Part shown: in pieces, positions 15,690 to 24,285 of the stretch
Numbering within the stretch: the first letter of the stretch is position 1
Layout: each line of letters begins with the position of its first letter
Assembly: GCA_029261065.1 (NCBI GenBank)
Contig: JAJDCB010000023.1
Span: 1-39,681 of the forward strand
DNA from: Candidatus Omnitrophota bacterium
GTDB lineage: Bacteria > Omnitrophota > Gorgyraeia > Zapsychrales > Zapsychraceae
Direction of reading: 5' to 3'
DNA: 39,681 nt
Notes under the pieces: generated by a model
Told to the model about the DNA's origin: nothing
Databases searched by the model: none
What the model saw: the letters and a program-made list of their open reading frames with translations, nothing else
Position numbers and translations under genes: made by a program

Positions 15690-17546
15690 ATGAAGTCAAA
15701 GTCCCCGCAAATCGCTGAAGTCGTCGTAGGTCTCCCTGTTGAAGGTCCCTTTGATTATTCTATTAATCAAGAAATAGATAAGAATATCGCTGTAGGAACG
15801 CGCGTGCGTGTTTCGTTTAATCATCGTAATCGTTTAGGCGTTATTACGGGATTAAAGGAGAAGAGCGAATTTAAGAAGTTAAATCCGATTATTTCTGTTT
15901 TGGATAATAAGCCGACTTTAGATGCGCTCGCCATGCTGCTTGCCAAACAGTTGAGAGATTATTACGGCTGTTCGTTAGGTGAGGCGATAGAGGCCTATTT
16001 GCCTGCGATGCTTAGAAAAGAAAAAAGTGTCTCGAATATTAATCGAAATGTTGAAATAAGAAATGCTCCTAATCAAGGAATGGACAAAGAATATGTTTTT
16101 GATGAGGACCGGGAAGTGCGTTGGTCTAAAATTAATGATGCGATTGGTAAAGCTCTTGATAAAAAAACCTTTGTCATATTTCTTGTTCCAGAACAGTCTC
16201 AACTAACATATGTAGTAGAAAAACTTTCTAGTTTTAGTGAAAGTCCTCTATTTGTTCTTGATAAGACCTTGACAGCTAAAAAAGAGTTGGAGGTATGGCA
16301 GGCTATACAAAAAAATAACTTTGGGGTTATCATTGGTTTAAGATCTGCCGTGTTTGCTCCGGCATCTCCACTAGGGTTGATTGTTGTTTATGACGAAGAG
16401 AATTTGTCTTATAAACAAGAACAGGTTCCTCATTATCATGTTCATAGAGTTGCTCAAATGCGAGCAGAGATAGATAGCTGTAGCGTGATGTTAGTTGGTA
16501 GTGCACCGTTAGCACAGAGTTGGTATGAAGCAAAAAAGAACGGGTTTAAACCAGAAAAGAATTTAAAAAGGGATGTTAATATTCAATTGGTTGATATGAC
16601 CAATTATAATCCACGGAAGACCTCAATAATAAGTTATCCTGTGCAAAATCATATTGCTAAGACTCTTCAAGATAGAGGTAAGGTGATTCTTTTTATTAAT
16701 CGACGTGGGCTTGCGAGTGTCACTCGTTGTCAGCAATGTTCTCATATTTTAAAATGCCCCCGTTGTCAGGTAAGCCTGACTTATTTATATTCCAAAAAAA
16801 TACTTATGTGCCGTTTGTGCAATCATAAAGAGGAGTTACCTAAAACTTGTCCGGGATGTCAGGGGTCTTATTTAAAAAGTCAGGGAGCGGGCATTGAGAA
16901 GTTGGTTAATCAACTTTTGCGTATTTATCCCCATCTTAATATTGTTCGATTCGATAAAGATTCCAAAAGTTTAGCCAAGGATTTTAATGTTGTTATAGCA
17001 ACTCAAGCTATAATGCGTTTTAAAGATGTTGTTCAAGCCGATTTTACGGCCGTCCTTAATTTTGATTCACAACTTCATCATCTAGATTTTCGCAGTGCAC
17101 AAAGAACTTTTTCATTGTTAATACATTTACGGGATATGACGAAGAAAAAAATGATAGTGCAAACAAGCATGCCAGATAACTATTGTTTAAAGGCGTTGAT
17201 TAAAAATGATAGGGAACTCTTTTATAAAGAGGAGCTTAAAATACGAAAGTCATTAGCTTTGCCACCGTATAAACATTTGTTAGCGATTGGTATGAGAGGG
17301 AGAAACGAAGAACATGTTTTTGAGCAGTGTCAGAAATTGTTTCAACTGTTAGGTGAACAAGAAGAAAAAAGTATAGAGATAACAGATCCTCATCCAGATG
17401 TTATGCCTAAGTTGCGAGATAAATATCGATACACTATCGTATTAAAGGGGAACTCTGTTAAGAAGATGTTGAGTTTAACGAAAGAAGTATTAAAAGGGTT
17501 AAAGAAAAAAAGTGATCTCATTGTCACGGTTAATGTTGATCCTTGA
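15690..17546 (+). CDS. priA: PriA-like primosomal protein N' with degenerate helicase motifs
   Basis: A 618-residue homologue of PriA (about 730 in E. coli), which restarts stalled replication forks. The N-terminal DNA-binding region, the INRRGLAS segment and the zinc module with eight cysteines (C347, C350, C356, C359, C374, C377, C387, C390) are intact. The ATPase/helicase motifs are not. Where GVTGSGKT (Walker A) is expected, near residue 145-155, the sequence is DEDREVRW. DEEH reads DEEN, the SATPS motif reads SAPLAQS, and the motif VI arginine finger region (QVAGRAGR) reads IHLRDMTKKK. The reading frame is open throughout, so this is a maintained protein rather than a decaying gene. It may act as a DNA- and primosome-binding scaffold without helicase activity. 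Confidence 0.82.
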   Translation: MKSKSPQIAEVVVGLPVEGPFDYSINQEIDKNIAVGTRVRVSFNHRNRLGVITGLKEKSEFKKLNPIISVLDNKPTLDALAMLLAKQLRDYYGCSLGEAIEAYLPAMLRKEKSVSNINRNVEIRNAPNQGMDKEYVFDEDREVRWSKINDAIGKALDKKTFVIFLVPEQSQLTYVVEKLSSFSESPLFVLDKTLTAKKELEVWQAIQKNNFGVIIGLRSAVFAPASPLGLIVVYDEENLSYKQEQVPHYHVHRVAQMRAEIDSCSVMLVGSAPLAQSWYEAKKNGFKPEKNLKRDVNIQLVDMTNYNPRKTSIISYPVQNHIAKTLQDRGKVILFINRRGLASVTRCQQCSHILKCPRCQVSLTYLYSKKILMCRLCNHKEELPKTCPGCQGSYLKSQGAGIEKLVNQLLRIYPHLNIVRFDKDSKSLAKDFNVVIATQAIMRFKDVVQADFTAVLNFDSQLHHLDFRSAQRTFSLLIHLRDMTKKKMIVQTSMPDNYCLKALIKNDRELFYKEELKIRKSLALPPYKHLLAIGMRGRNEEHVFEQCQKLFQLLGEQEEKSIEITDPHPDVMPKLRDKYRYTIVLKGNSVKKMLSLTKEVLKGLKKKSDLIVTVNVDP

Positions 17547-17571
17547 TTTTAAGCGCGCCATCGCGTGCAAA

Positions 17572-17692
17572 TTTAAGTGGCAAGAGTTATGATCATTCGC
17601 TCAAACAGTCCTCGCGGCGCATTTTTTCCGTTGTTATTGAAAAATGCTTTGCTGCGGAACTCGCTCAATGATCATATCTCTTGCCACTTAAA
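17572..17692. repeat. Long inverted repeat between priA and fmt
   Basis: Arms 17572-17597 and 17667-17692 are inverted copies matching at 25 of 26 positions. A 69-bp centre contains a further imperfect pairing around the GCGGCGCATTTTT/AAAAATGC region. In many bacteria priA is followed by def and fmt. Here no def is present, and this 121-bp hairpin-forming unit fills the gap. It may be a miniature mobile element or a strong RNA structure that uncouples fmt from priA. Confidence 0.85.
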
Positions 17693-17715
17693 CAGAAAAA
17701 TTAGGCAAGAAAATT

Positions 17716-18657
17716 ATGAAAATTATTTTTTTTGGAAGTGATGATTTTGCTCGGGCTCATTTAGAAGCGTTGCTTAACTCTTCTCATGATGTTATCGCTT
17801 GTGTAACCCAGCCAGATAAAGCCCGTGGGCGAGGGATGAAGGTGGTGCTATCTCCAATTAAAGAGTGTGCACAAGAACATGATATAAACGTTCTGCAACC
17901 AGAGGATCTTAGAGAAGATGGTGTCCTTCAAGCGTTAAAAAATCTTGAAGCGGATATGTTTGTTGTTATTGCTTATGGAAAGTTTTTACCATCGAAGCTT
18001 TTAGATGTTCCTAAATATTTTTCTATTAATGTTCATGGCTCTCTATTACCCCAATATCGTGGAGCCGCTCCCATTAATTGGGCAATTATCAATGGAGAGC
18101 AAAAAACAGGATTAACGATTATCAAGATGAATCCTAAAATGGATGCAGGCGAAATTATTAGTCAAAATAGTGTTTCTATTGATGAACAAGAAACAGCTCA
18201 AACATTAAGAAAAAAAATGATTGATGTTGGCGCGCAATTATTGCTTAAAACAATTGAAGATATTAAAAATAATTCATACTCACTAACCACGCAAGATGAA
18301 TCACAAGTATCGTTTGCTCAAATTTTGACGAAGGATTTAGGATTAATCGATTGGAATCAAAATGCTATAAATATCGAAAGAAAAATGAGAGGTCTCATGC
18401 CTTGGCCAACAGCATTTACTACCTTTAAAACTAAAAGTTTAAAGATTTTAGAGGCTCAAGTTTTAAAAGAAGGTTTTAGAGACGGGCGCCCTGGAGAGAT
18501 CGTTGAATTACAAAAAGAAGGGTTTGTTGTTGTGGCGGGAGAATACGCTTTATTAATTACGAAGGTGCATTTAGAGAATTCAAAGCCTATGACGGCATCT
18601 GATTTTATCAATGGCCAACGATTGGAACTTGGCGTTAAGTTAGGTGCTTTGCATTAA
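17716..18657 (+). CDS. fmt: Methionyl-tRNA formyltransferase
   Basis: A 313-residue protein with the full family signature HGSLLPQYRGAAPI. The catalytic residues N105, H107 and D143 (in MDAGEI) correspond to the E. coli triad N106, H108 and D144. The C-terminal OB-like domain is present (ERKMRGLMPWPTAF). It formylates initiator Met-tRNA using 10-formyltetrahydrofolate. It starts at ATG 17716 behind an AGGCAAG element. Peptide deformylase, often adjacent, is not encoded in this window. Confidence 0.95.
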   Translation: MKIIFFGSDDFARAHLEALLNSSHDVIACVTQPDKARGRGMKVVLSPIKECAQEHDINVLQPEDLREDGVLQALKNLEADMFVVIAYGKFLPSKLLDVPKYFSINVHGSLLPQYRGAAPINWAIINGEQKTGLTIIKMNPKMDAGEIISQNSVSIDEQETAQTLRKKMIDVGAQLLLKTIEDIKNNSYSLTTQDESQVSFAQILTKDLGLIDWNQNAINIERKMRGLMPWPTAFTTFKTKSLKILEAQVLKEGFRDGRPGEIVELQKEGFVVVAGEYALLITKVHLENSKPMTASDFINGQRLELGVKLGALH

Positions 18658-18721
18658 GCTTGTCATGCCCGAGACATCGGGAATCTATGAGATTCCGGCT
18701 TTCGACCGGAATGACAGGCTT
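18656..18721. repeat. REP-like palindromic repeat downstream of fmt
   Basis: Inverted arms run from AAGCTTGTCATGCCCGA at the left to TCGACCGGAATGACAGGCTT at the right, with internal GAATCT/AGATTC pairing. The GTCATnCC outer sequence relates it to the element at 6139-6204. It begins inside the fmt stop codon and could act as a 3' end stabiliser or terminator-like hairpin, although no long T-tract follows. Confidence 0.8.
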
Positions 18722-18762
18722 AGAGTCCCCTATTAATAGTTTTTAAAAAAATAATCTTAAAC

Positions 18763-18792
18763 CTTACAACTACTCCACTAACTATGTATAAT
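18763..18792 (+). promoter_or_regulatory. Promoter of the galT pair, leaderless arrangement
   Basis: A perfect TATAAT at 18787-18792 ends only 7 nt before the ATG at 18800. CTTACA at 18763-18768 is a fair -35 box with an 18-bp spacer. Transcription would start at or next to the A of the ATG, and no Shine-Dalgarno is present. Confidence 0.65.
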
Positions 18793-18799
18793 TAAAACC

Positions 18800-19813
18800 A
18801 TGCCTGAACTAAGAAAAGATCCTGTGGTGGGCCGTTGGGTGATTATGGCTACAGAGCGAGCCCGTCGGCCAGGAAATATTATCGATTCCTCTTATACAAG
18901 TCCGAAAAGCGATAAGGAACACTGTCGGTATTGTCGTTTGGAACAAGACCCTGTATACAAAGCAAGTTTGAATGGGGGAAATGACTGGGATGTTTGTGTG
19001 GTCCCATTTGAGAAATCTTTTTTAAATGCGCAAGGCCACTGTGAAAGAAAAAAGAATGGCTTGTATGAAGTCGTTAATGGCTATGGTTTACATGAAATAG
19101 TGATAGAAACAAACGAGCATATTGCTGGAATGGCGGACTTAGATCAAAATCAAATTAAACTTGTCATTGAGACCTATGCCAAACGGATTGATGCCTTAGC
19201 TGAGAACCCAGATGTCTTGTATGTCTCAGCCTATAAAAATTATGGTTCTTATGCCGGTGGGCGTAGCGTTGCGCATTCTAGAAGTCATATTATCGCTGGA
19301 CCTGTTAATTCGTTGCGGTTTAAAGAAAAGCTAACTGGAGCTAAAGAGTATTACGACAAGAAAAAGAGTTGTGTCTATTGTGATTTAATTGCTCAAGAGT
19401 ATGAATCCAAGGATCGTGTTGTCTTTGAATCTCAACATTTTTTGGCTATCGTTCCTTTTGCGGCAAGATTTTTATTTGAAGTCTGGATTCTACCAAAAAA
19501 ACATCACTGTCATTTTGCACAAGGTGTTGAAGGCTTTGAAGAAGACTTAGCCTATGTACTAAAGGGAGTATTAAGAAAATTTCAAATCGGACTGGAAGAT
19601 CCTTCGTATAATTATATGCTACATACCGCTCCTCTTTATAAAGCTAAAACAGCATCTGTTAAATGGCAAACCATTGAAGATGATTTTCATTGGCATATAG
19701 AAGTTATCCCACGTATGACGCTAATGGCAGGGTTTGAAAAAGGAACTGAATTTTATATTAACTCCGTGCCCCCTGAGCATGCGGCGGAGTATTTAAGAGA
19801 AGTAGAAATTTAA
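18800..19813 (+). CDS. GalT-like protein lacking the catalytic histidine
   Basis: A 337-residue paralogue of galactose-1-phosphate uridylyltransferase (HIT superfamily). The N-terminal RKDPVVGRWVIMA, the CRYC zinc-type pair and the late FHWHIEVIPR are all kept. The active site HxHxQ is changed to H159-S-R161-S-H163. The position of the nucleophilic histidine (H166 in E. coli), which forms the uridylylated intermediate, is arginine, and the following Gln is His. A second CVYC pair precedes the C-terminal half. It is translated as the first gene of a tandem, overlapping its intact paralogue by 1 nt (TAATG). It is probably inactive as a classic transferase. A regulatory, structural or altered nucleotidyl-binding role is possible. 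Confidence 0.82.
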   Translation: MPELRKDPVVGRWVIMATERARRPGNIIDSSYTSPKSDKEHCRYCRLEQDPVYKASLNGGNDWDVCVVPFEKSFLNAQGHCERKKNGLYEVVNGYGLHEIVIETNEHIAGMADLDQNQIKLVIETYAKRIDALAENPDVLYVSAYKNYGSYAGGRSVAHSRSHIIAGPVNSLRFKEKLTGAKEYYDKKKSCVYCDLIAQEYESKDRVVFESQHFLAIVPFAARFLFEVWILPKKHHCHFAQGVEGFEEDLAYVLKGVLRKFQIGLEDPSYNYMLHTAPLYKAKTASVKWQTIEDDFHWHIEVIPRMTLMAGFEKGTEFYINSVPPEHAAEYLREVEI

Positions 19814-20847
19814 TGACTGAATTCCGACGAGATCCGATAATTGGACAATGGGTGTTAGTGAAGACCGAGCAGTCTCTCACGCCAGATGATTATCCTAAAG
19901 AAAAGCGATATTTAAGGCAAGGAGCAATCTGTCCTTTTTGTCCTGAGCGTGAACATTTAACTCCTCCTGAGGTAGGAGCCATTCGTCAAAATGGTTCAGA
20001 GCCGAATTCACAAGGTTGGGATGTCCGTGTTGTTTCGAATAAATTTCCAGCGCTTAAGATAGAAGGCCATATTGATCATAGAATGCAGGGTATTTTTGAA
20101 CTTGCCAATGGCATTGGAGCCCATGAAGTCTTAATTGAGACGACTGATCATAAGAAACAAATGGCTGATTATTCTGATCATGAGATGGGACATGTCTTTC
20201 GAATGTATCAAATGCGACTGAATGATTTAACAGGGGATGATCGTTTTAAGTATATTGTCATGTTTAAAAATTATGGTGAATCAGCTGGAGCCAGTATTGA
20301 GCATGCACATAGTCAAATTATTGCGTTACCAATGATTCCTAAGTACGTTCTTGAAGAGCTTGAAGGGACAGTAAAGTATTATCAAAATTATAAGCGCTGT
20401 GTGTATTGTGATGTGATGAAGCAGGAAATGGAGAGTAAAGAACATGTCGTTTGTGAGAATGAGCATTTTCTTGTAATCTGTCCGTATGTTTCTAGGTATT
20501 CCTTCGAATGTTGGTTGCTACCCAAAAATCACAATTCTCGCTTCTCTCAATTACCAGAAGATCAGCTTGCAAGTTTGGCCGGTCTTTTTAGGGACGTTTT
20601 AAAGAGGTTAAAAAACTGTTTGTCTGATCCTTCTTTTAATTATTATCTTCACCTGCGACCAATTAATATAACTAAAGACGATCCAGATCACCTTCAAGAA
20701 AAAAGCGTTGAAGAAAGTTATCACTGGCATATTGAAATAGTACCCCAAATACACAAATTATCAGGTTTTGAATGGGGTTCAGGCTATTTCGTTGTTCAAA
20801 CCTCTCCACATCTAGCTGCTAAGTATCTGCGCGACACTTCTTTATGA
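19813..20847 (+). CDS. galT: Galactose-1-phosphate uridylyltransferase
   Basis: A 344-residue GalT-family enzyme with the intact active site H164-A-H166-S-Q168, exactly the numbering of the E. coli H164/H166/Q168. The zinc-site cysteines (CPFC), a second CVYC pair and YHWHIEIVPQ are present. It exchanges UMP between UDP-glucose and galactose 1-phosphate (Leloir pathway). ADP-/UDP-sugar phosphorylase-like activities also occur in this branch. Its ATG overlaps the stop of the upstream defective paralogue, so the two are translationally coupled and may form a heterodimer. Confidence 0.88.
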   Translation: MTEFRRDPIIGQWVLVKTEQSLTPDDYPKEKRYLRQGAICPFCPEREHLTPPEVGAIRQNGSEPNSQGWDVRVVSNKFPALKIEGHIDHRMQGIFELANGIGAHEVLIETTDHKKQMADYSDHEMGHVFRMYQMRLNDLTGDDRFKYIVMFKNYGESAGASIEHAHSQIIALPMIPKYVLEELEGTVKYYQNYKRCVYCDVMKQEMESKEHVVCENEHFLVICPYVSRYSFECWLLPKNHNSRFSQLPEDQLASLAGLFRDVLKRLKNCLSDPSFNYYLHLRPINITKDDPDHLQEKSVEESYHWHIEIVPQIHKLSGFEWGSGYFVVQTSPHLAAKYLRDTSL

Positions 20848-20871
20848 CCCTTTTGTAATCCACATTTCCTC

Positions 20872-20900
20872 TTGACATTTTTAGGGTGTGCGTATATGTT
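20872..20900 (+). promoter_or_regulatory. Promoter of gapdh
   Basis: A perfect TTGACA (20872-20877) is followed after 17 bp by TATGTT (20895-20900, 4 of 6 consensus). The transcript would have a leader of about 78 nt that ends in a strong AAGGAGA ribosome binding site, in contrast to the leaderless promoters elsewhere in the window. Confidence 0.65.
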
Positions 20901-20915
20901 ATATGTCTTATCTAA

Positions 20916-21995
<1,080 letters not shown>

Positions 21996-22072
21996 GAAGT
22001 ACAAAATAGGGTAGAAAGTCATTATTTTTTTCATAGATTACATGTTTGAAACGATAGTTTTTACTCGATAAC

Positions 22073-22107
22073 AAAAAAGCCAGTCGCAATTAGCAACTGG
22101 CTTTTTT
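22073..22107 (+). terminator. Rho-independent terminator after gap
   Basis: Perfect 12-bp arms AAAAAAGCCAGT (22073-22084) and ACTGGCTTTTTT (22096-22107) with an 11-nt loop end in a T-run. Being A-flanked and T-flanked it could also act on the opposite strand. Confidence 0.9.
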
Positions 22108-22157
22108 GTGTAATCAGTTCAGTAATGGTCGACAAGAGTCCACATTTTAAACATACA

Positions 22158-22186
22158 TTGTGATACCACGTTTGCTTTGTTACAAT
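22158..22186 (+). promoter_or_regulatory. Promoter of the KilA-N gene
   Basis: TTGTGA (22158-22163) and TACAAT (22181-22186) are separated by 17 bp. A leader of about 29 nt with an AGAGAG element precedes the ATG at 22222. The promoter follows the gap terminator, so the cassette has its own transcription unit. Confidence 0.6.
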
Positions 22187-22221
22187 AAGACAAAAATTTA
22201 ATAAGAGAGAAATGAGTTTAT

Positions 22222-23040
22222 ATGAGCACCGAGAACCAAATCATTGAAGTCAAGGGTTCGCAAATCCACCTTTTCACAAAAGATGAACAGGATTTTATCT
22301 CATTGACCGATATGTTGAAGGCTAAAGACGGAGATTTTTTTATTTCTGATTGGTTGAGGAACAGAAATACCCTTGAATATCTAGGAATTTGGGAGAAGAT
22401 ACACAATCCAGATTTTAATTATGGCGAATTCGCCATAATTAAAAGTCAGGCAGGATTAAACAGTTACAAAATAAGCGTGAAAGAGTGGGTTGAAAAAACT
22501 AATGCAATTGGCCTGCATGCCAAGGCAGGTAGATATGGCGGTACGTATGCTCACAAAGATATTGCTTTTGAATTTGGCATGTGGATTAGTGCCGAATTTA
22601 AAATATACCTGGTTAAGGAATTTCAACGGTTAAAAGAACAAGAAAATAAAACTAAGCAGCTTGAATGGAACTTACAGCGGACGTTAGCCAAAATCAATTA
22701 CCGTATTCATACCGATGCGATTAAAGAAAATTTGATTCCACCAAAATTATCGAAAGCCAGAAGGAATTTCATCTATGCCAGTGAAGCTGATTTGTTGAAT
22801 GTGGCTTTATTTGGCAAGACTGCGCAAGAATGGCGTAAACAAAATTCAGACAAAGAAGGCAATATCCGAGATTATTCGGCTCTGGAGCAGTTGGTCGTAT
22901 TGACTAATCTTGAAAGTATCAATGCTATGCTTATTGATCAGAAAATGGAGCAAGGAGAGAGGTTGGAGAAGTTGAATCAATTAGCAATTACGCAAATGAA
23001 ATCTCTATTAGGTAATCAGGACGTTAAGAAGCTGAAATAG
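22222..23040 (+). CDS. KilA-N domain protein
   Basis: A 272-residue protein whose first 135 residues are a KilA-N domain, a DNA-binding fold related to APSES proteins and common in phages, large DNA viruses and bacterial accessory loci. ISLTDMLK, DWLRNRNTLEYLG, AGLNSYKISVKEW and GGTYAHKDIAFEFGMWIS are typical segments. A helical linker and a C-terminal region rich in charged helices follow (YSALEQLVVLTNLESINA). This type is widely scattered in bacterial genomes outside prophages, and its role is not known. It is carried between gap and a relic of the gap 3' end. A 32-bp perfect palindrome lies within its coding sequence at 22413-22444. Confidence 0.85.
   Translation: MSTENQIIEVKGSQIHLFTKDEQDFISLTDMLKAKDGDFFISDWLRNRNTLEYLGIWEKIHNPDFNYGEFAIIKSQAGLNSYKISVKEWVEKTNAIGLHAKAGRYGGTYAHKDIAFEFGMWISAEFKIYLVKEFQRLKEQENKTKQLEWNLQRTLAKINYRIHTDAIKENLIPPKLSKARRNFIYASEADLLNVALFGKTAQEWRKQNSDKEGNIRDYSALEQLVVLTNLESINAMLIDQKMEQGERLEKLNQLAITQMKSLLGNQDVKKLK
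22413..22444. repeat. Perfect 32-bp palindrome inside the KilA-N gene
   Basis: The sequence is its own reverse complement over 32 bp, centred on GCGAATTCGC, with AT-rich outer arms (TTTTAATTAT). It encodes the FNYGEFAIIK stretch of the KilA-N domain. Part of it is constrained by that conserved protein motif. The full symmetry is more than the motif requires and could be a binding site for a dimer or a hairpin. Confidence 0.9.
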
Positions 23041-23110
23041 GTTAAGAATTTCTTGAACGGAAGCTTAATTAAAAGATAATTATCAGAAAACAATTGAGGA
23101 ATAGAAATTC

Positions 23111-23398
23111 ATGAACAAAGAAGAAGCCAAAGAAATTTTAGTCGAACATATTAATAGTTTGAGACAATTGTCCCATCCCGATTTATGCAAGTATTTGGAA
23201 GTAAAAAATATTGAAACCCCTGAGATCGTTGGAAAGTCAGACGTTAAATATCAATTAGAAATCCAAGCTTTGTGGGATGATGAGCCTAAAGGTCATTTGC
23301 GAGTTATGGTTTCAATTGATGATGGTGGATTAAGAGCTTATTTTCCCATGACAGATGACTTCATAATTACACCTGATGGATCTTTTGTCGATGAGTAA
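23111..23398 (+). CDS. Small conserved protein of unknown function
   Basis: A 95-residue acidic, soluble protein with no signal peptide or membrane segment. An N-terminal helix pair (EEAKEILVEHINSLRQL) is followed by a beta-rich half. It ends with the striking stretch SIDDGGLRAYFPMTDDFII and then PDGSFVDE. I recognise this C-terminal pattern as recurring in small uncharacterised bacterial proteins but cannot assign a function. TTGAGGAATAG upstream of the ATG holds a plausible ribosome binding site. It follows the KilA-N gene by 70 nt and belongs to the same inserted segment. Confidence 0.75.
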   Translation: MNKEEAKEILVEHINSLRQLSHPDLCKYLEVKNIETPEIVGKSDVKYQLEIQALWDDEPKGHLRVMVSIDDGGLRAYFPMTDDFIITPDGSFVDE

Positions 23399-23424
23399 AA
23401 TTAGGCTGATTTATATTTATATGA

Positions 23425-23462
23425 CAGACTATTTTTCTCATATTCGCAGATTATTTTTCTCA
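23425..23462. repeat. Tandem 16-bp direct repeats with 22-bp period
   Basis: CAGACTATTTTTCTCA (23425-23440) recurs as CAGATTATTTTTCTCA (23447-23462), one mismatch, with starts 22 bp apart, about two helical turns. They lie between the small gene and the GAPDH relic in the 23399-23790 gap. This spacing is typical of paired operator sites. The gap also holds the relic ORF, a terminator and the PAS-gene promoter. Confidence 0.7.
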
Positions 23463-23514
23463 ACACAGTATCAAGTAAAAACTCCTTAATAACACTAAAC
23501 TCTTGGGAGAAAAT

Positions 23515-23649
23515 ATGTTACACGGTAATAAAATGTTCAATAAGCCCATCACCTTAATATCTTATTGGTATAATAATGAGTGGGCTTATAGTAATAAAGT
23601 TGTTGATTTGATTAATTATGTTGATTCGGTCAAACCAGCAACAGTATAA
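23515..23649 (+). pseudogene. GAPDH C-terminal fragment
   Basis: A 44-residue reading frame starts at ATG 23515 behind GGGAGA and ends at TAA 23647-23649. Its second half ([19 protein letters not shown]) reproduces the GAPDH C-terminus. At DNA level 23565-23613 matches 21912-21960 of the intact gap gene at 46 of 49 positions. The last eleven codons and the upstream part differ. A terminator follows immediately. This is best explained as the displaced 3' end of a gap gene left behind by insertion of the KilA-N cassette. Whether the short ORF is translated is unknown. Confidence 0.85.
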
Positions 23650-23667
23650 GTAGTATTAGTCGATAAG

Positions 23668-23708
23668 AAATGGGTCAGTTACAAAGTGTAATTGGCCCAT
23701 TTTTATTT
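23668..23708 (+). terminator. Rho-independent terminator after the GAPDH relic
   Basis: Arms 23668-23683 and 23687-23702 pair over 16 positions with two G-U pairs and a 3-nt loop, followed by TTATTTTT. It may be the original gap terminator, now 1.65 kb from the intact gene. Confidence 0.88.
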
Positions 23709-23753
23709 TTGGACAGAACGTAGAAGATTTTTTTAAAATAGTTTTACTTTTAA

Positions 23754-23781
23754 TTGCTGGTTTATAACTTTTTGCTATAAT
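23754..23781 (+). promoter_or_regulatory. Promoter of the PAS gene, near-leaderless
   Basis: TTGCTG (23754-23759) and a perfect TATAAT (23776-23781) are 16 bp apart. The -10 box ends 9 nt before the ATG at 23791, so the transcript would have at most a few leader bases and no Shine-Dalgarno. Confidence 0.65.
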
Positions 23782-23790
23782 ATATTTATT

Positions 23791-24135
23791 ATGACTATTG
23801 ACGAGATGAAAGAATTAACGGATATTTCCGTTATTATTGCCAACAAAGAGGGAATAATCACATATATTAATGAGAAGTTTGTGGAAGTTTTTGGATTCAA
23901 TCGAGATGAGGCTATTGGTGAAAATATTGTCATTATCATTCCTGAAGAATTGCATGATGCCCACAATATGGGGTTCTCCCGTTTTGTATCAACAGGAAAA
24001 GGGTCTCTTCTTAATGAACCCCTTAGTTTAAAGGCAAGAAATAAAGCTGGTGATGAATTTGATGCAGAACATTTCATTATTGCTGAAAAAAGAAATGATG
24101 GTTGGGAAATAGGTTCGACAGTTAAGCCTTTATAA
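23791..24135 (+). CDS. Single PAS-domain protein
   Basis: The 114-residue product is one PAS domain. ISVIIANKEGIITYINEKFVEVFGF, split here for length, spans residues 11-35 and gives the conserved beta strands and helix. Next come GENIVIIIPEELHDAHNMGF and a C-terminal strand set (LKARNKAGDEFDAEHFII). No kinase, cyclase or DNA-binding output domain is attached. It may sense a small ligand or redox state and act on another protein. The large PAS-containing Amt-histidine kinase encoded 150 nt downstream is the obvious candidate partner. That link is inference from position only. Confidence 0.82.
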   Translation: MTIDEMKELTDISVIIANKEGIITYINEKFVEVFGFNRDEAIGENIVIIIPEELHDAHNMGFSRFVSTGKGSLLNEPLSLKARNKAGDEFDAEHFIIAEKRNDGWEIGSTVKPL

Positions 24136-24211
24136 ATTAAATTTTACTTTTTACTCTTCACAATATCCTTCCCTTTTATTCTAATTAAATTAAAATTTTA
24201 TGTTTTGACTG

Positions 24212-24240
24212 TTGATCTTCTTATACACGCAGTGTAATAT
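24212..24240 (+). promoter_or_regulatory. Possible promoter of the Amt-kinase gene
   Basis: TTGATC (24212-24217) and TAATAT (24235-24240) with a 17-bp spacer form a moderate promoter. A second -10-like TATAAT lies at 24263-24268 without a clear -35. AGGA at 24277-24280 serves the ATG at 24286. Confidence 0.4.
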
Positions 24241-24285
24241 AAATTCATATATTGCAATAGGATATAATATAAAAATAGGAATGTT

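Noticed and set aside
22222-23398. Prophage remnant
   Set aside because: KilA-N occurs in phages, but no capsid, terminase, integrase or lysis gene is nearby.
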